DNA of 64,000 nucleotides, taken from Mesodorylaimus sp. YZB2_4. Its lineage: Eukaryota > Nematoda > Enoplea > Dorylaimida > Dorylaimidae. Below are positions 44,401 through 56,680 of the stretch, piece after piece. Every line of letters begins with the position of its first letter. Position 1 is the stretch's first letter. The stretch lies in assembly GCA_030248295.1 (NCBI GenBank), contig JASANH010001374.1, forward strand, positions 992,001 to 1,056,000. The letters are read 5' to 3'. A program made the translations under genes and the position numbers. The notes under the pieces are model-generated. The model worked only from the letters and a program-made list of their open reading frames with translations, had not been told where the DNA came from and did no database searches.

Positions 44401-47400
44401 AGTTTAGAGAGATTTCCGGTATCGTTTCTCAGCTTTTCAAAAGACTCTCACACCGACTGGTTGCCCGAGTTGATGGCACTCGAGCGAGAAAATGGACTTA
44501 GGCCTAGCCGGGCGGGCCAGACTGGTCCTGCAGCCCGTCTACCAACATCTCAACTGGCAGCCAATCCATTTCACGCGTGTCCACTTATCGCTTCCATCAA
44601 AAACTCGTTTTCTCAAGTAGCTAATACTTTGGCAAAAAAATTTAGGGCTGGCTTTTTCCTCGTGCCGACAAGGATGGTGTTTTCTTAGGCCCGCCAGTCG
44701 AGGGCCAACGTGTCAGCAAGCTGCCCTCGAGACGGGCACCCGCTTGGCCAGGTGCCTTGGGATCCAAGCTGGGCTACACAACACCCCCTGCACACATCCA
44801 CTTGTAAACTAGCTCCAGCCCGCGCACAGTCTGCTGAGCATCCGAATGTTATGTTTCTCTTTGCGAGCACTGATCTGTGCACATAGCAGATACGATTGGT
44901 CCACCCCAAGGCATGGGTGCGCTCGCATCCGAGGCAGGAAAGTAGTGTCTGGGCACTCAACACCTCAAAGTCGAGCACTGTCACCACTCACCTCATACTC
45001 GACATCATACACGTCCTGAGGACATTCTTCATCGAAATCGGTGTCGTCGATGAACCCCTCGGCAACCAATTCCAACTCGTCCATCTCGTTGTTCCTATAA
45101 CCAAGATCGGGACATTACTTCACCCAGCATCCTATGTTGCTGAAGACTCGGTAAGCACCCCCCCCCCTCCGCCAGAAGATGAAAAGGAAACACCATTCGG
45201 ACTTCTCCAAATTGGCTTTTCGGAATGCTCGAACCTGCCTCGTTCCAAACATTCCCCCATGCCCAGCACAACCAAAACGAATTGCCCAGCCCGTTACTCA
45301 TTGGCGTCAAGTAGGCGGTTTGCGTGAAGAGATTGAAACTAGCTCGCTAATCGCTCTCTTTCTCGAGCCAGGAAACAATGCTCGCTGACGACACTACTAG
45401 CGCCCTCCACAAACGCAAACAAGAAGCCCGACCAAGCCCCCCCCCCCCCCCAGAAGAAAGCATAATGATAGCGGTGTTCAATCATCTTCAACTAGCCACC
45501 GCCCGTTTCCGACCAGCACACTCGTCATCGCCTCGCACAGCTAGCTCGTATTTGGGATAGGAGCAAGAGACCCATTTCCTGCCTCCTCGATCAAACATCA
45601 TCTTGTAAGTATAGTCCGAGGCAGAAACATTAAAAGATGATCTAGGACATCCCTTTATGCTGGCAATGTCCCCGCCGGGACTTGCATTGAAAAAACGAAC
45701 TCATTCTGGCCATAACGAGCTAACATTTCCGGATATGGCCATCCCCTAATAGCACTGGTTGCTCGTGCCTCCTTACAAGCAGCACAAACTGCCAAGAAAG
45801 TCCGAGCGTATAGAGAGGCACTAATGGGGAAAATGTGCACCCGTCAGACCTCCCGCACGAAAAACACAGAACCTATTAGCTCGAGGTATGCCGAACTGGC
45901 CTGTACAAACTGCTGAGAAAAGCAAAAAAGCCGAAAGTAAACTTGGGAACGGAGTGAGGGTATAAATTAGACAAAACAAAACAGCCCGGTCCAAAAAATC
46001 GAGGACTCCCCATGCCGGTTGAACAGGGCATCCCTCACGGGCCACTTGGACGATGAATGCATTCGACACTACGCACCCACGTCAAAGTTTTTCCAAGCCG
46101 GGCAAAACTTCTAAGCGCCAACAATACTCATTCGTCACTCACCTATTTGAAAATTGTGCAAGGAGCGCGTGTGGCAGGCGATCTTCTTCTTGTTGGCGCC
46201 TCATTACACGACGACTGTCGAGTGATGCCATCAGTCCATTCGCCACTCTTCCATCATTGACCTTTTTGGCTCCAACAAATTCCTCCTCTTCCTCACTGAA
46301 CAATAATGCATCGGTCTGAGTAGCACTCGTCGAGTAGGACACGCCCGACGCTCGATGCCCTCCTCGCTCCATCCCAATGTGATCGTTGTAGAAAGTGGAC
46401 GAAGTTAGAACGCTGTCCAACGGACCGCGTCGAACCCCCTCCATCACCAACGACTGCTCGTCCGCACTCAACAAGCTCTCGAAGGCATCGCGACGATACG
46501 TCGATGGCGCCTCACCATTGGCCTGAAATACAAGGTCAAATTAGGACTGCGTGGCCAGTGCACTTCGGGAATGTCTGCAACCACTCCACTCATCTCCATC
46601 CCAGCCTTCTATCTGAGGGGCCTGCTGTGCACACTGGGTCAGCCAGTCCGAAAAATGCAAGCCCCGGATCAAGTTTCCTTGATCACATGACGACACGAAC
46701 TCGAGGATCCCTGCATTCCTGCAGAGTACATAGCGTAACGCGCATCCAGGCAGCGGGAAATATGGGAGATCGAAGCCTCTCGGGGAAAAACTCCAACTGG
46801 GGGTGGGCGAGTCTCCAGATTATACGCGGCTGTAACATCAGCCAGAGAGGTAGGTCTCCCAGCCAGGAATGCTGGTAGGTAGAGCACAACCTCGCGCCAT
46901 GACCTCTCAGTCCAATACCATTGGTTGCATGAGTCGACTACTCTGGTCCTCATTCCTGACTTACGCCATCCTCTGTCAGCCTGTACTCCTACCACCGCGA
47001 CCAAGACACCTGTCCAGCAGCCACTATGCACGACCCACCGCACCGAGACCCGTGCACGGTTCCCCCAACGTTTTGAAGCCGCAGAGCCGAGAGTGCTCGA
47101 GCAGACCAGCCTCCTCGCCAGTCACGCCACTGCGCCATGCATTAGGCCCGTCCATAATAGGCATTTCGAGGCACCCAAATCGGCCATCACAATTCCTAGC
47201 CCAGTGCAACTTAATCATTCACCCATCTAAACTCCAATTCCACTTTCCGACACTGCCCTTTAAGGTAGACAAACTACCACAACCACGCACGCATTTCCTA
47301 AAAACCCCAATTCCATTTCGCTTCCTCATAAAAAACAAACGAATGGAGAAAATAGAAGGCGATAAGGTCCTTTCATAAGAACGAGATCTCGCGGCTACTC

Positions 47401-50400
47401 GCTGACTCGGCCTACAACCCATCCTTTTTCGATTACTAAATGCGAAAGGAAGGAATTTTTAAATTAATCGCCAACCGTATCTCGGCCCTATTTGTCAACG
47501 GTGAAGACGAACGACGCGAGCCCACCAGCCACGATAACGTACCCGACACGTAGGGCGCCGAGGGTGTCGAAGTGACCGGCACCATCACCACCGACCTCGA
47601 GTCCTTCTTCAGTAAGCTGCTCTAATTCCCAGTCCCCCGTTACTACAGTAACTGAGGCAGACTGCACCCCGTCCTTGACCCCGGTCGCACAATGACCAAC
47701 CAACCGAGGACTTCATCAAAACACCCCGCGGTGGTGGAAAATTAAAAATTTACAGCACCAGCTGCGAAATACTAGCCGATTGATTAGGCAGTGAGAAAAA
47801 ATAGGGTCGAATTGCGAGCTATAAACTTTTTACAACCCGCCATATCCAAGGTCCCTAATCCTATGCAGGCGACGTAACGAGATCAAGCGGATACTATTGC
47901 GAAACTGGAGCCCGACTTGGAGGGACAAGGAGTCCTAACTTGGGCGCCAGGACTCGGCTAGCAGACCGAACCAGCACAGCCAGTGCCAGCTGACGGCATA
48001 CGCGAACCAGCTGTTGGACAACACGGCGTGCCAAGAAAACCAAACGATGCCTAAGCCCCGGGGCCAGGACCGAGAAGACTGGCACTTGATCGGAATAGCA
48101 TTACGCAAACAGCACGGCCCTTAGCCGAGGGGATAAGAAAACGGGAGCCGTCTTCTTGACCGAGCGAGGCGAGGATCATGTTCTCTAGTTCGGATTTCCT
48201 ATGTTTACTCAATTCCCCAGCCCGTTTGTAACACGACACTGGGAGCGCGTAATCGACATTTAACTGATTACAAGCCCTCTCTTCCGCCCCTCCCTCCCCG
48301 CCTCCTTATGAGAAAGTGCCATCTCGGGCCCAGCAAGAAAACCACACGCAGTGACACAAAATCGAAAATGCATCCCCGCCCGAGACACAACCAAGTTTCG
48401 CTGTCCAAATATTGAAGAAAGCGCAAAAATGTTGTCCCTGGGACTCCCTGCCTCCATGCTAATAATGAGTCAATATTTGCCAGTTGGAACTTGTGCTCGG
48501 CCATAAGCTGACAATCATCGGCCATCAGTCGAGGCCTCTCCCTCCGACAATGGAGGCAGTGTGCTTTTTTATGCCACCAATAAAGTGCAGAATGGTGGCC
48601 GTTTTGGTGTAATCAGAGTGGTCGGCCGCGGCTTGATGAATACGGTATCATTACCCGGCCACCACGCGCTACTGACCCTTATACGTGTTGAATAATGGCA
48701 GCGCCTGTTTTCGTCCACTCGACTACGAGCCATTTTAAAAAGGACAAATGTGTTTGGAAATTCGATGCTGATGACCCGTTATTATGCACCGGAGCAGCAG
48801 TGGAGCCATGTGTAAATCACCACCTTGCAAGACCCTCGACCAGCCCCCGCCCCGACGTAAACACGCATCACACCGTCCCCTACTGTACGGCTTATGTGTA
48901 CAATAATGGAACAAGACACGACCCGGTTGTCGAGGCGCCCGACGGCTGACGCCAACCAGTCAACACTCATCATCCTCCCCCTCACTCCGTCGGCACCCTT
49001 TGATCCAAGGCCATCAACACGGTTGCGCCCCATCGATTACAAGTTCGAAAAACATAAAAGCCCACAATACACTCTACTTTTTCATTTTTATAGGAAAAAC
49101 CAAAAATGGTGCGCTCCGATTGTGATTTGCAAGGCCAGTGGAACACGATCAATGCCATTCATTATGCAATCCTAGCTTGGCTCCCAAACTCACAAAAAGT
49201 CAGTCAAATTGAATAATATGGAAAAAAGATGCAAAAAACTTCTCAGCTCCAGGTGCACTAATCGTTGGTAATCGTCGCTCAAAGGCACCAGTTTCATGCA
49301 TAAATACAGCAAAAAAGTTCTCACAAATTTTACGATTCACACAAAATAGCTTTTAGTTTTCGCCTAATCCTAAACCCTTAAAAGAAAAAGATGGGCAGTA
49401 GGAGAGAGTGAAATCGAAATTCCAACTTATTGCATCATAATCCTCAAAGGAAGGCCGAATCAAACAGCCAATAGGAATTAACTCCATCATAAAGCTTAGT
49501 ATTTTCCTCATCTCGGCTAAGAAATGATGAGAAAAGCTACTCTCTGCTGGCCGATCGGGAGGCGAACGAGACGAGCTTCAATCCTCGAGGTGTCCAAAAA
49601 GGCAATGGACGGGAATCTAATTCGCGCCACAGCTGGCCGTAAACGGACCAAAATAAAATGCGAAAATATCCATTCAAGGCTTCTGCGCACGAGCAGTGCT
49701 TCGGCCGGGCAGCTCGGCTTGACAGGCCTAAGAGCTGGTGCAGGTATCCAAGGTGCTGTCTGGAGGCCCCACTGAACAAGTGCGAGTGATGCATGCCAAA
49801 AAGGGACTCAGGGCGGTGGCAGTGACCTGGCCACGATGAGATGGCCAGGGTAGTGCGAGAAAAGTAGCCGAAACCACATGGGTTTTGGCAAGACAGGGAG
49901 GGAGGGAGGTCCGAGTGCTAGCTCTGGGAACCTGGCTTCTTGTCTGAGGTGACTTTTGGCCCTGACTGTGCCTCGAACAGTCGTCAGTCAGCAGCACAGT
50001 AGCAGGCGACGAATTCACTCATGAAGTACCAGACACCACCCGACAAGGTGGTGGCAGACCAAACAGGGGTCCGTGGGGCATCACAGCAGAAGTCACAACC
50101 TGACCCTATTTAGCACACCAATGGACAGATTCGCAGGGCTTGGGCACCTGAGGACCAGATGATAAGTTTCATAGATTTTTGAGCTTCTTCGAATTTCTAG
50201 CCGAGAATGCGTGCACGCGTGTGCTTACCCGACCACATCGACGACAACAAGCGAATGCTTGACTCAGAGACAAACGATTCATTCGAATAATGGATGAAGT
50301 CTAGGAAAAATAAGGAATCAATCGGAGGAGTCCGTGGAAAATAGAATATGGAAAAATCAAGTTGCAGCGTGTTGCCTGGGCGAAGGATTGGGAATAGGGT

Positions 50401-53236
50401 CCGTCTCACTCTTTAATTATGGATGATGTAGTCAGCCGGGCTGGTTTTGTAGTTTTCAGCTAATGCCTTCGGTTCGTGTCAGCCGGAAAAGCAGGAACTC
50501 GTTGTCTGGATGGAATCTCGACGGCACGCCCTTTCGCCACCCACTTGGCCCCCACAATAATCACGCAACCGTTTCGATGCGAGATCCTATCCCAGGAATC
50601 GATTTAATGTCGGCAAGGTCGGCTCGTTATCTCGGCAGCCATGAGCCACTAACTCGGCCTACTGCCGTTAATCCCCGCACGACTAGCTACGCTGCTCGAG
50701 CCCCTCCTTATTTAGCAAGTATGACCATGCGCGCACAAGTTGGCCACTGGCCGAGGTAAGACGCCACGAGATCATAACCGGCCACGACGACCCGTTCGCC
50801 CTGCACTGGCCAGCGACAGCCGGCCGAGCGGCGACTCGTAAATCAAAGCAGCAACGGTACTTAATGAATTCGGGCCTCCTCGCTGCATGCTCTACAACTG
50901 CTAGCATGCTCAGCAGCAACAGCGGCCTCTCCTAGCCCTCGTCTCAATTATACTTTGCCCAGCCGACCAAGCGGTCAGGCGCATATAAAATTGAAATGCT
51001 CGTCAAAAACATGCCAACTCGACAACATCCTTGTTTCCATATTTAGAATGCACCAGCCTCTTTCATTAGTCCGCACCCTGGACGAGTTTATGAGTTGGAA
51101 ATAAAAGTTTCGACACTGCACTGAAACCAATGCCATTTTTGCCAAACACGCTGCAAAAACCAGCATCGGCTCAAGGTTGCCACCAATTTTTACAAGGTCA
51201 ATGAGGCGAAATTCCGCCCTGCCCTCGTCACACTCGTCCAATGGGCCGGACTGGTGGCTCGGGTCTGCTGACCACCACCACCGGCCTTATCACATGCAAG
51301 TGCGCTCTAGTTTGCAGGCTGTAGGGCAGGCGGTAGATTTATCTCAAAAACCAATGTTCGCCGACAATACTTTTTCTGGCTCAATTTCAAATAAAACTAG
51401 ATAAAAGCTGGCCATCTACTAGCTAAGGCGGCGACATCAAAAAGATGACCGCCTGTGCGGCTAAAAGCGCCGAGCGGCGAGCAAACGAGATGACGAGAAG
51501 CAAAACGAGCAGTCTGCTTAGGTTATTTATTTTTGCGCTGTCCGATAGAAAAGAGAGAAAATACGAGCTCGAACACCAATGAAACCGCATATGTCCCCTC
51601 GCCTGGCGCAGCTGGCCGTGCTGGACCCCGGGCAGGTGCATATAATAACCGAGCACAGTTGAAACACCATGAAAACCGAGCCCGCTTGAAAGGCACCGCC
51701 GCCACTGCACGATTGGCCAAAGCTCATCGCCTTCTGCCCCGCGCTTTCACCTAATTAGCAACGCCAACAGCAATGGCACCTTCCCGAGATACGGGGCGAG
51801 GAGGGACTCGCAGAGTGACCAGTGGTCATCCGACTCCGAGACCCCCATATCCAGGCCAGATCAGTGTGAGCGGGTACAGTACGACGTGCACACCTGTGCG
51901 ATTAAGAATGAAATAAAGCCATTGAGAAAGGCGATAATCTAATGCTCTGTCAAACCGAGAATGTGTTCCTAAAATGGATGCTGGATGTCAGTCGGGGGAC
52001 AAAAGGAGCCATCCATCTACCCTCCACCTGCCGTCATCCGCCAGTGGCACAGATGCATGGCCCGAGCCAAACGGGTTTGACAAGTAAGCTAAGAGAGCGC
52101 TTCATCTTCATTCACTGGTCAGCGTGCCTTTGTCTCCTTCCGCTGACCGGCTGACGACGAGTCGAGACCACAGACGCCTAAGGGGAGCCAAAAATGGTAA
52201 TTCCTTCGCTGCTGCCCATTCATTCCGTTGGGCGGCACGCGCCAAAAAGAAATCAAAGGAGAAGCGACGAGAGAAGGCCACCTCTCGACCACACCTGTCG
52301 TCCTTTCGAGTCCATTATGATCAAACAAAACCCGCCGCAATCGCACTCAATCCGTGTTCCATTAGGACTGGCGTCGAAATACCAGGCGCCGAGTGTTTCG
52401 TGGCCGAGACGGGCTAATGCCTGTTCCTACCGTAATTTCTCTTTCGTCGCCGTAAAAGGCAGCGAGGACAAAGCATCGCGCATCACCTATGGACCAGCCT
52501 AGCGAGGCGCAATCGACCAAAGACAAAAGGAAAACATGTCCACATTTGCTGGACAATGGAGGGGGTCCACCGAAACGTGCCCACAGTCCGCCTTGACCAT
52601 AGTTCTCATACTGGCCCGTAAGAGACATCGATTGCTGGGTCATACCGGCCTGCGGATGGCCGGACAAGCACTCATTCATTGGAAAGCAAAGGGCCAACCA
52701 GAGGTGTTGTTCAAAGCAAGTTTAGGGGTCAAACAGGCCGCCAGTTAGGTCCTCAACTGAAACTACTTGCACCTCAGCACTGGAAAAAGCACCAGGAAGC
52801 TAAGAGTGGAAGCCAAGAGGACCAGGAACTGTGTAGGACGCTGTAGGCAGCCCGCATTCGAGTGGGATCAAGCCCCGCAAGACCACGGCCACGTTACCTA
52901 CCCATGCCCCCAGAAAAGTTCCGGGAAGCTCAGAGTGGAAGCCATGGGAACTGCGTAGGATGCTGTGACCAGGCCCCAACTCACCTCTTCGAAGACAGTG
53001 GACAAGCGTGTTTCGTCCTCGCCCTCCGACTCGCCCGACTTTGACGCACCGCTGGACGCATAGTGGGCCAATTTTCGTTCGAATTTCGATGCTTGATCGT
53101 GTATTTCTCGTCGTAATATTAAAATACGTTGGGTCAGCATTTTCTCACGTTGACTCATTCTCCGAGTCAGTCGTCGAGTTTCATTTTCCAAAGTGGCAAT
53201 TCGAGATTCGTAGACTTGTAATTGTCGAGGATCCAT
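38451..53236 (-). CDS. PDZRN3/4 (LNX3/4)-like PDZ scaffold, partly resolved
   Basis: PDZRN proteins are RING-PDZ scaffolds/E3 ligases at junctions and synapses. C-terminal exons in phase: 38451..38723, 38775..38912, 39713..41002, 41197..41253, 41691..41780, 42635..42697, 44067..44165, 44992..45094, 46143..46522. A separate coiled-coil exon, 52985..53236 (MDPRQLQVYESRIATLE...), matches the coiled coil before PDZ1. The 46143 exon starts at the VNG-equivalent of PDZ1 and has STSATQTD. PDZ2 spans three exons (EVTLTRSDGCEKLGLTLCYG, FRDGRIRVGDQILQ, INGVDVHTRNQA). Then EKDSGISRATDSD, LERELHYLHQEMEHIQLECD, SSAYNTGNESCRSTPL, MEWKIKRRSDGSRYLARRPV, TDDDALSELKIGKYWTREER and the C-terminal PDZ ligand SVTTV. 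The first half of PDZ1 and any RING exons were not found. An acceptor lies 3 bp before the ATG at 53236, so a RING-less form is possible. Confidence 0.8.
38938..39075 (+). repeat. SINE-1 copy
   Basis: CTGGTGTCTGCGCTGGGTGA, B box GAGGGTTCGACTCCCGCC, tail GTTCCTTCGGCCTCAAGTGC, TTGGCTATGGATAAAG and ATGACACGAGG. In the PDZRN-like intron 38913-39712. Confidence 0.8.
39150..39650 (+). repeat. SINE-2 body, duplicated unit with 3' A-rich end
   Basis: Two imperfect units begin CTGCCGAACTAGTGGAGGAT and CTGCCGAACGACTAGAAGAT, each with TCAGGAACTGG, CTGGGACGCTGG and GGAGACACACAGGGAAGC-like parts. The element ends with AATGGGTTGGAAGTCC, AACACACAAAAATTTGAAT and a 14-bp C run. The body matches the sequence after the tRNA-like head at 55810. 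Confidence 0.6.
43196..43335 (+). repeat. SINE-1 copy, diverged
   Basis: CAACGTGGCCAGGTGGGTTA, GGCGTCTGCCTCTCACGCCA, B-box-like GTGTTCGACTCGCGGCC, then TGCCCTCGAGTGAGC and AAGTGCTTGCCC. In the PDZRN-like intron 42698-44066. Confidence 0.75.
43445..43610 (+). repeat. 31-bp tandem repeat (CTTGCAAG units)
   Basis: CTGACCACTTCTTGCAAGTA + ATCTTGTCGCC occurs at about 43468, 43499 and 43530, flanked by further TTGCAAG/CTTGTAAG units from 43370 to 43610. In a PDZRN-like intron. Confidence 0.88.
46523..52984. other. 6.5-kb PDZRN-like intron or unresolved exons
   Basis: GC-richer and less repetitive than the introns to the left. The first half of PDZ1 (GLGF loop) is expected here but was not recognised. 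It holds a diverged R-CCCGTC copy at about 46740-46880 and small direct repeats such as GGAAGCTAAGAGTGGAAGCC (about 52795 and 52925). Open frames at 48051-48239 (-), 50463-50759 (+) and 52362-52697 (-) have no recognised homology. Confidence 0.5.
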
Positions 53237-55344
53237 GATCTGAAAAGAGCAATTGGCAAGCATTGAGTCAGGCTGGACTGGTTTGTGCGTCGCTAGACTC
53301 CCATACCAAAACAGGCTATGCCAAGAATTTTGATCTGCAAAGTAAAAGCCGAAGAATCAATGGCGTGCACAGATTGAGGAGGGAGATTGCGCGGTGTCAG
53401 CACTCGACCGACCTCCATACCACGAGCGACTGACCAAGCCTCTGCACGGCCTCGTCCGCCTCGCGACCTCTCGCCACGCCTACTTCGTACCGCCCACCAG
53501 AAAAAAGGACCGACGGGCAGTTGCTGGTAGGAGTCAAAAAGAAAACGTGCACCAAAGTGACGGGACAAAAACGTGGGAATGCCAGTCGCCGGAAACAGGC
53601 CTCGCTTTTTGACTAATGACCTTGGGTGTGGACCGTGATGACCGGATGCCAGGGCACAAAAACAAAACTGCTAATTGCTGTCCCGTACCTGGGCCCCTCG
53701 GACGCCTGCCACCCTCCGAAGAACCCACGAGTGCAGGAGTTGTCGGGTGCTGGCACCAGTGTGAGGATTCGGGGGCCATACAGGCGACAGGGGATCCGAG
53801 GTCGGTTTTGTAATCGTGACTATTTTTATGGAATATAATTGTGGAGTATGTGTGGATTCGGCTGCAGGCCATACCAAATAAGGCATTGATGAGATACGTC
53901 GATGAGCTCGAACGATTCTGGACATAATTGCGACCATGGGCGGGCGAGGAATGCTATACCTGACTATGCCTGCAGCTGCATATCAACTTGCCATGGCCCT
54001 CCAGGCATAATGGGCTCGAAATGAGCCCCGAACACTCTGTTTCTGTTTCAGACATTTTCCCAGTCACCACCGTTATCTCAGTAGTTTTCACGTTTTGCCT
54101 TTCAACTGTGCTCAGTGACAGAAAAACACATTCGAGAATAGTTATCCGAGTCACCTCGCTGGAAAATGTCTGGCAAATGCGGCCTCGTGGGTGTGAGAAG
54201 AGAGTCATATTGGAGCAGTTTGAGTCAGAGCCATCGATTTAAAGACGGTGTGGTCAGTACAGTGCGTGTTTATCGATTATGCTTGCTCAAATTTTGATGC
54301 AGTGATTTACAAGGTAAACACATAGAAACGGAATTTTGACCACAACAAATGAAGAGATGGAAGAACATGGCACCGATTGTAGGCACGGCTGGCCATCGAT
54401 ACTCTGCACAGAGCTGGCAGTTGGCAGCCCGTCAGGGTGTTGTTTCAGCCATGGACTTGGTTGGCTCCACCAGTCTCTCGGTCCAGTATCGACGATCACA
54501 CTTCATCAGCACGCACAGCGGGCATCGGAGTCTCAGCTAGGCATGGTGACTGAAATTCAAGATGTGAAGAGCATGCCAAAGTGGCCTCAGGCAGAGCAGA
54601 TGAGGGTGTATCACACCCAATTTATTAAAGGCCGCACCTGGCAAACGAGAAGGCAACACTGACAACACTGACCCATAGGCAACGAAGAAGGCACCTTATA
54701 TACCAGTGGAACTAGATCAATTTGCATGTAACATGCTGGTATCACTTGTTATTATATATCCTATATCATCTATCACTGGTCTTCTCTGATGCAGACCGGA
54801 TTCTATTGTTACGACCGAATGTTCTTGTTCTTGATTTCTCACACGCGACCAGGAACGCGCAGGCCAAAAAAACACCACACCCCACAAGGGCAGAACTGAC
54901 TAGCGAGCAGCTGGGCATGTGTAAGTTGGATCCTTAACGATGGGGGCCACTTATTCTTAGTAGACCACAATCCTTCGCTGCTTATTCTGGCCAGGCTTTG
55001 GGTTATGTGACCTGCATCTCTCGATGAGAGTTCGGCCCCGTCCAGTTCAAAGTGCCGGGCACGAGTTGCTCTTTCCAAGTGACTACTTCCTCTGCGCTCG
55101 ACTCTCTTGAGTGAGCCTGGAACTAATTTTACTGGTACCAGGAGTGGCCATGTAGGTTGCCTGGCCTGACGGACTGCATTCCGTCTACGTATTGTGTCTA
55201 GAGCTGTCGAGTTCTCCCGGCCGCCCTCTCCCTCCTTCACGTGTTCGTCAGGTGGCTCTCTCCTTGTTGAGGTGTCTCACGCTTGGCGCTGGGTGACACG
55301 GGTCACCTCTCCTAAGAATCACCTGGACCAGATCAGATCAGCCT

Positions 55345-55487
55345 GGCGGTTTCAGGCGACTGCCTCTTACTTAGAGGGCAGGGTTCGACTCCCGCCCGGG
55401 GAAAAATGATTGTAAAATATGTGTTCGTCAGCCCTCAAGTGCGTTGTACAGTGCTTGGCTATGGGTTAAAGTACGACATGTCGGCCC
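55345..55487 (+). repeat. SINE-1 copy
   Basis: GGTTTCAGGCGACTGCCTCT, B box AGGGTTCGACTCCCGCCC, GGGAAAAATGATTGTAAAAT, GCCCTCAAGTGCGTTGTACA, GTGCTTGGCTATGGGTTAAA and GTACGACATG. Confidence 0.85.
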
Positions 55488-55804
55488 GACAGAGAGCTGC
55501 AGTTGTTGGCGCCCGTTTTGGTAGGGATCGCAGAGCGGTGATTGGAACCAAGCACGCTTGTGGTGTACCCGCAACTGGGAGAATTACCGCTCGATTCTTC
55601 CAGTGGTAAGGGCTTAGTTGCAGTTACTTGTTTGGCTGCCCTTTTCCCGAGGTCCATATCCAGTTGCGCCGACTAACGGATTCGAAACAGCGCTCACAGT
55701 TTCAAAAAGGTGCCATGGGTATGTGTCACGGCCTCTCGAACTGTGGGCGTACTGTTTAAAGTTCTTGCTGGCTAATGCTCTGCTGAAAATCGGCTGTTGT
55801 AAGG

Positions 55805-56180
55805 GCGGCCGTGGTGGTGCAGCGGTTCGGCATGTCTACCCGTATTGCTTAGCTCTGGGTTCGATCCCTGGTGATGGAGGTCGGTTAGCGAACCGTAACC
55901 CTCGCTGAACTTGCACGCCAGGCCGTGGGCGACTCAGCCAGTGGAGAGACAGAAGCCGAGGCTGTCGAACCGGCAGGTTCACAGGCCATCCGCCATCGTC
56001 CGAGGGTCTTGTCCAGGATGCCCTAGTGGAGACAGACGGAGGGGACCCGCTGTGTGCTGGCTCCTGCACAGGTCGTCATCATGACCGCTGGCTGGCTGCA
56101 GGCAAAAAGGGTTGGGAGTCCTGCGGAGAACTGGGGCAGCACAAAATTGAAAAGAGCTGTTGTAAACTGGCAACTTGCCA
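55805..56180 (+). repeat. SINE-2, different tRNA-like head
   Basis: GTGGTGGTGCAGCGGTTCGG (A-box-like TGGTGCAGCGG) and TGGGTTCGATCCCTGGTGAT (B box), followed by a body with CCTCGCTGAACTTGCACGCC, CAGGATGCCCTAGTGGAGAC and a TTGGGAGTCC...CACAAAATTGAAAAGAG end. The body is shared with 39150-39650. The possible tRNA does not close an acceptor stem, so it is called a SINE. Confidence 0.65.
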
Positions 56181-56644
56181 GGCTTGTTATGTATTGCATA
56201 AGAATAGGGCCTGAACTATGTCTTCCATGACATTTCGACAAGGTGCCGCCTTGACAGAATGCAGTATGTGAAAAGTAGATGCACTGGCGAGCCAGGGCAG
56301 CTCATCGACAAACCAGCAGGTTGCATGAAACTGGCAGACAGGCAGATCACACGCATGACATTCTCTGCTTTTGCACTACAGCTCATCTTATGTGTACCCA
56401 TTGGTCGACACAGTTGCAAGCTGAAGGCTCTGGCAGATGCTCTCGTGCTTTGGTCCCCCAGAGAGGTCCGGTCCTCCAACCGGCCGTGAGTTTTCGAGCT
56501 AAGGTTTCGCCCAGTTTCACTCTCCACAAGCCGATGCGCCGAAATCACGAGCATCTCTCGAATAACTGCAACGCGTTCTGATTCCCCGACTTTATTGGGT
56601 ACTTTGGATAAAACTGGATGACTGCAATTTCCTTATCCACAACT

Positions 56645-56680
56645 TTTTTCGGTGTCTAGTGCACCGAAAAAAGTTTTCGG
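56645..56680. repeat. 13-bp perfect hairpin
   Basis: ACTTTTTTCGGTG, a 7-bp loop, CACCGAAAAAAGT. About 575 bp upstream of the MAGI start; followed by GTGCCGAAGTGCCGATGTGC-type short repeats at about 56720. Function unknown. Confidence 0.7.

Noticed and set aside
47488-47703. Minus-strand frame with VGYVIVAGG that could look like the missing PDZ1 half
   Set aside because: Surrounding residues do not follow the PDZ pattern, there is no matching splice context, and the similarity is only a few residues.
48051-48239. Minus-strand frame ELSKHRKSELENMILASL...
   Set aside because: Looks helical but has no recognised family, no supporting neighbours and is within a large intron.
48695-48949. Plus-strand 84-aa frame starting MAAPVFVHS
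   Set aside because: No homology recognised, no conserved motif, located in the intron of a minus-strand gene.
50197-50409. Minus-strand exon-like stretch (acceptor TTTTTCCTAG, donor GGTAAGC)
   Set aside because: Good splice-like ends, but the encoded peptide matches no part of PDZRN proteins in any frame.
52362-52697. Minus-strand 111-aa frame with SMSLTGQYENYGQGG
   Set aside because: No family match and no phase-consistent splice sites to the PDZRN exons.
55815-55890. Possible tRNA gene
   Set aside because: A and B boxes are present, but the acceptor stem does not pair and a SINE-like body follows that is shared with another locus.
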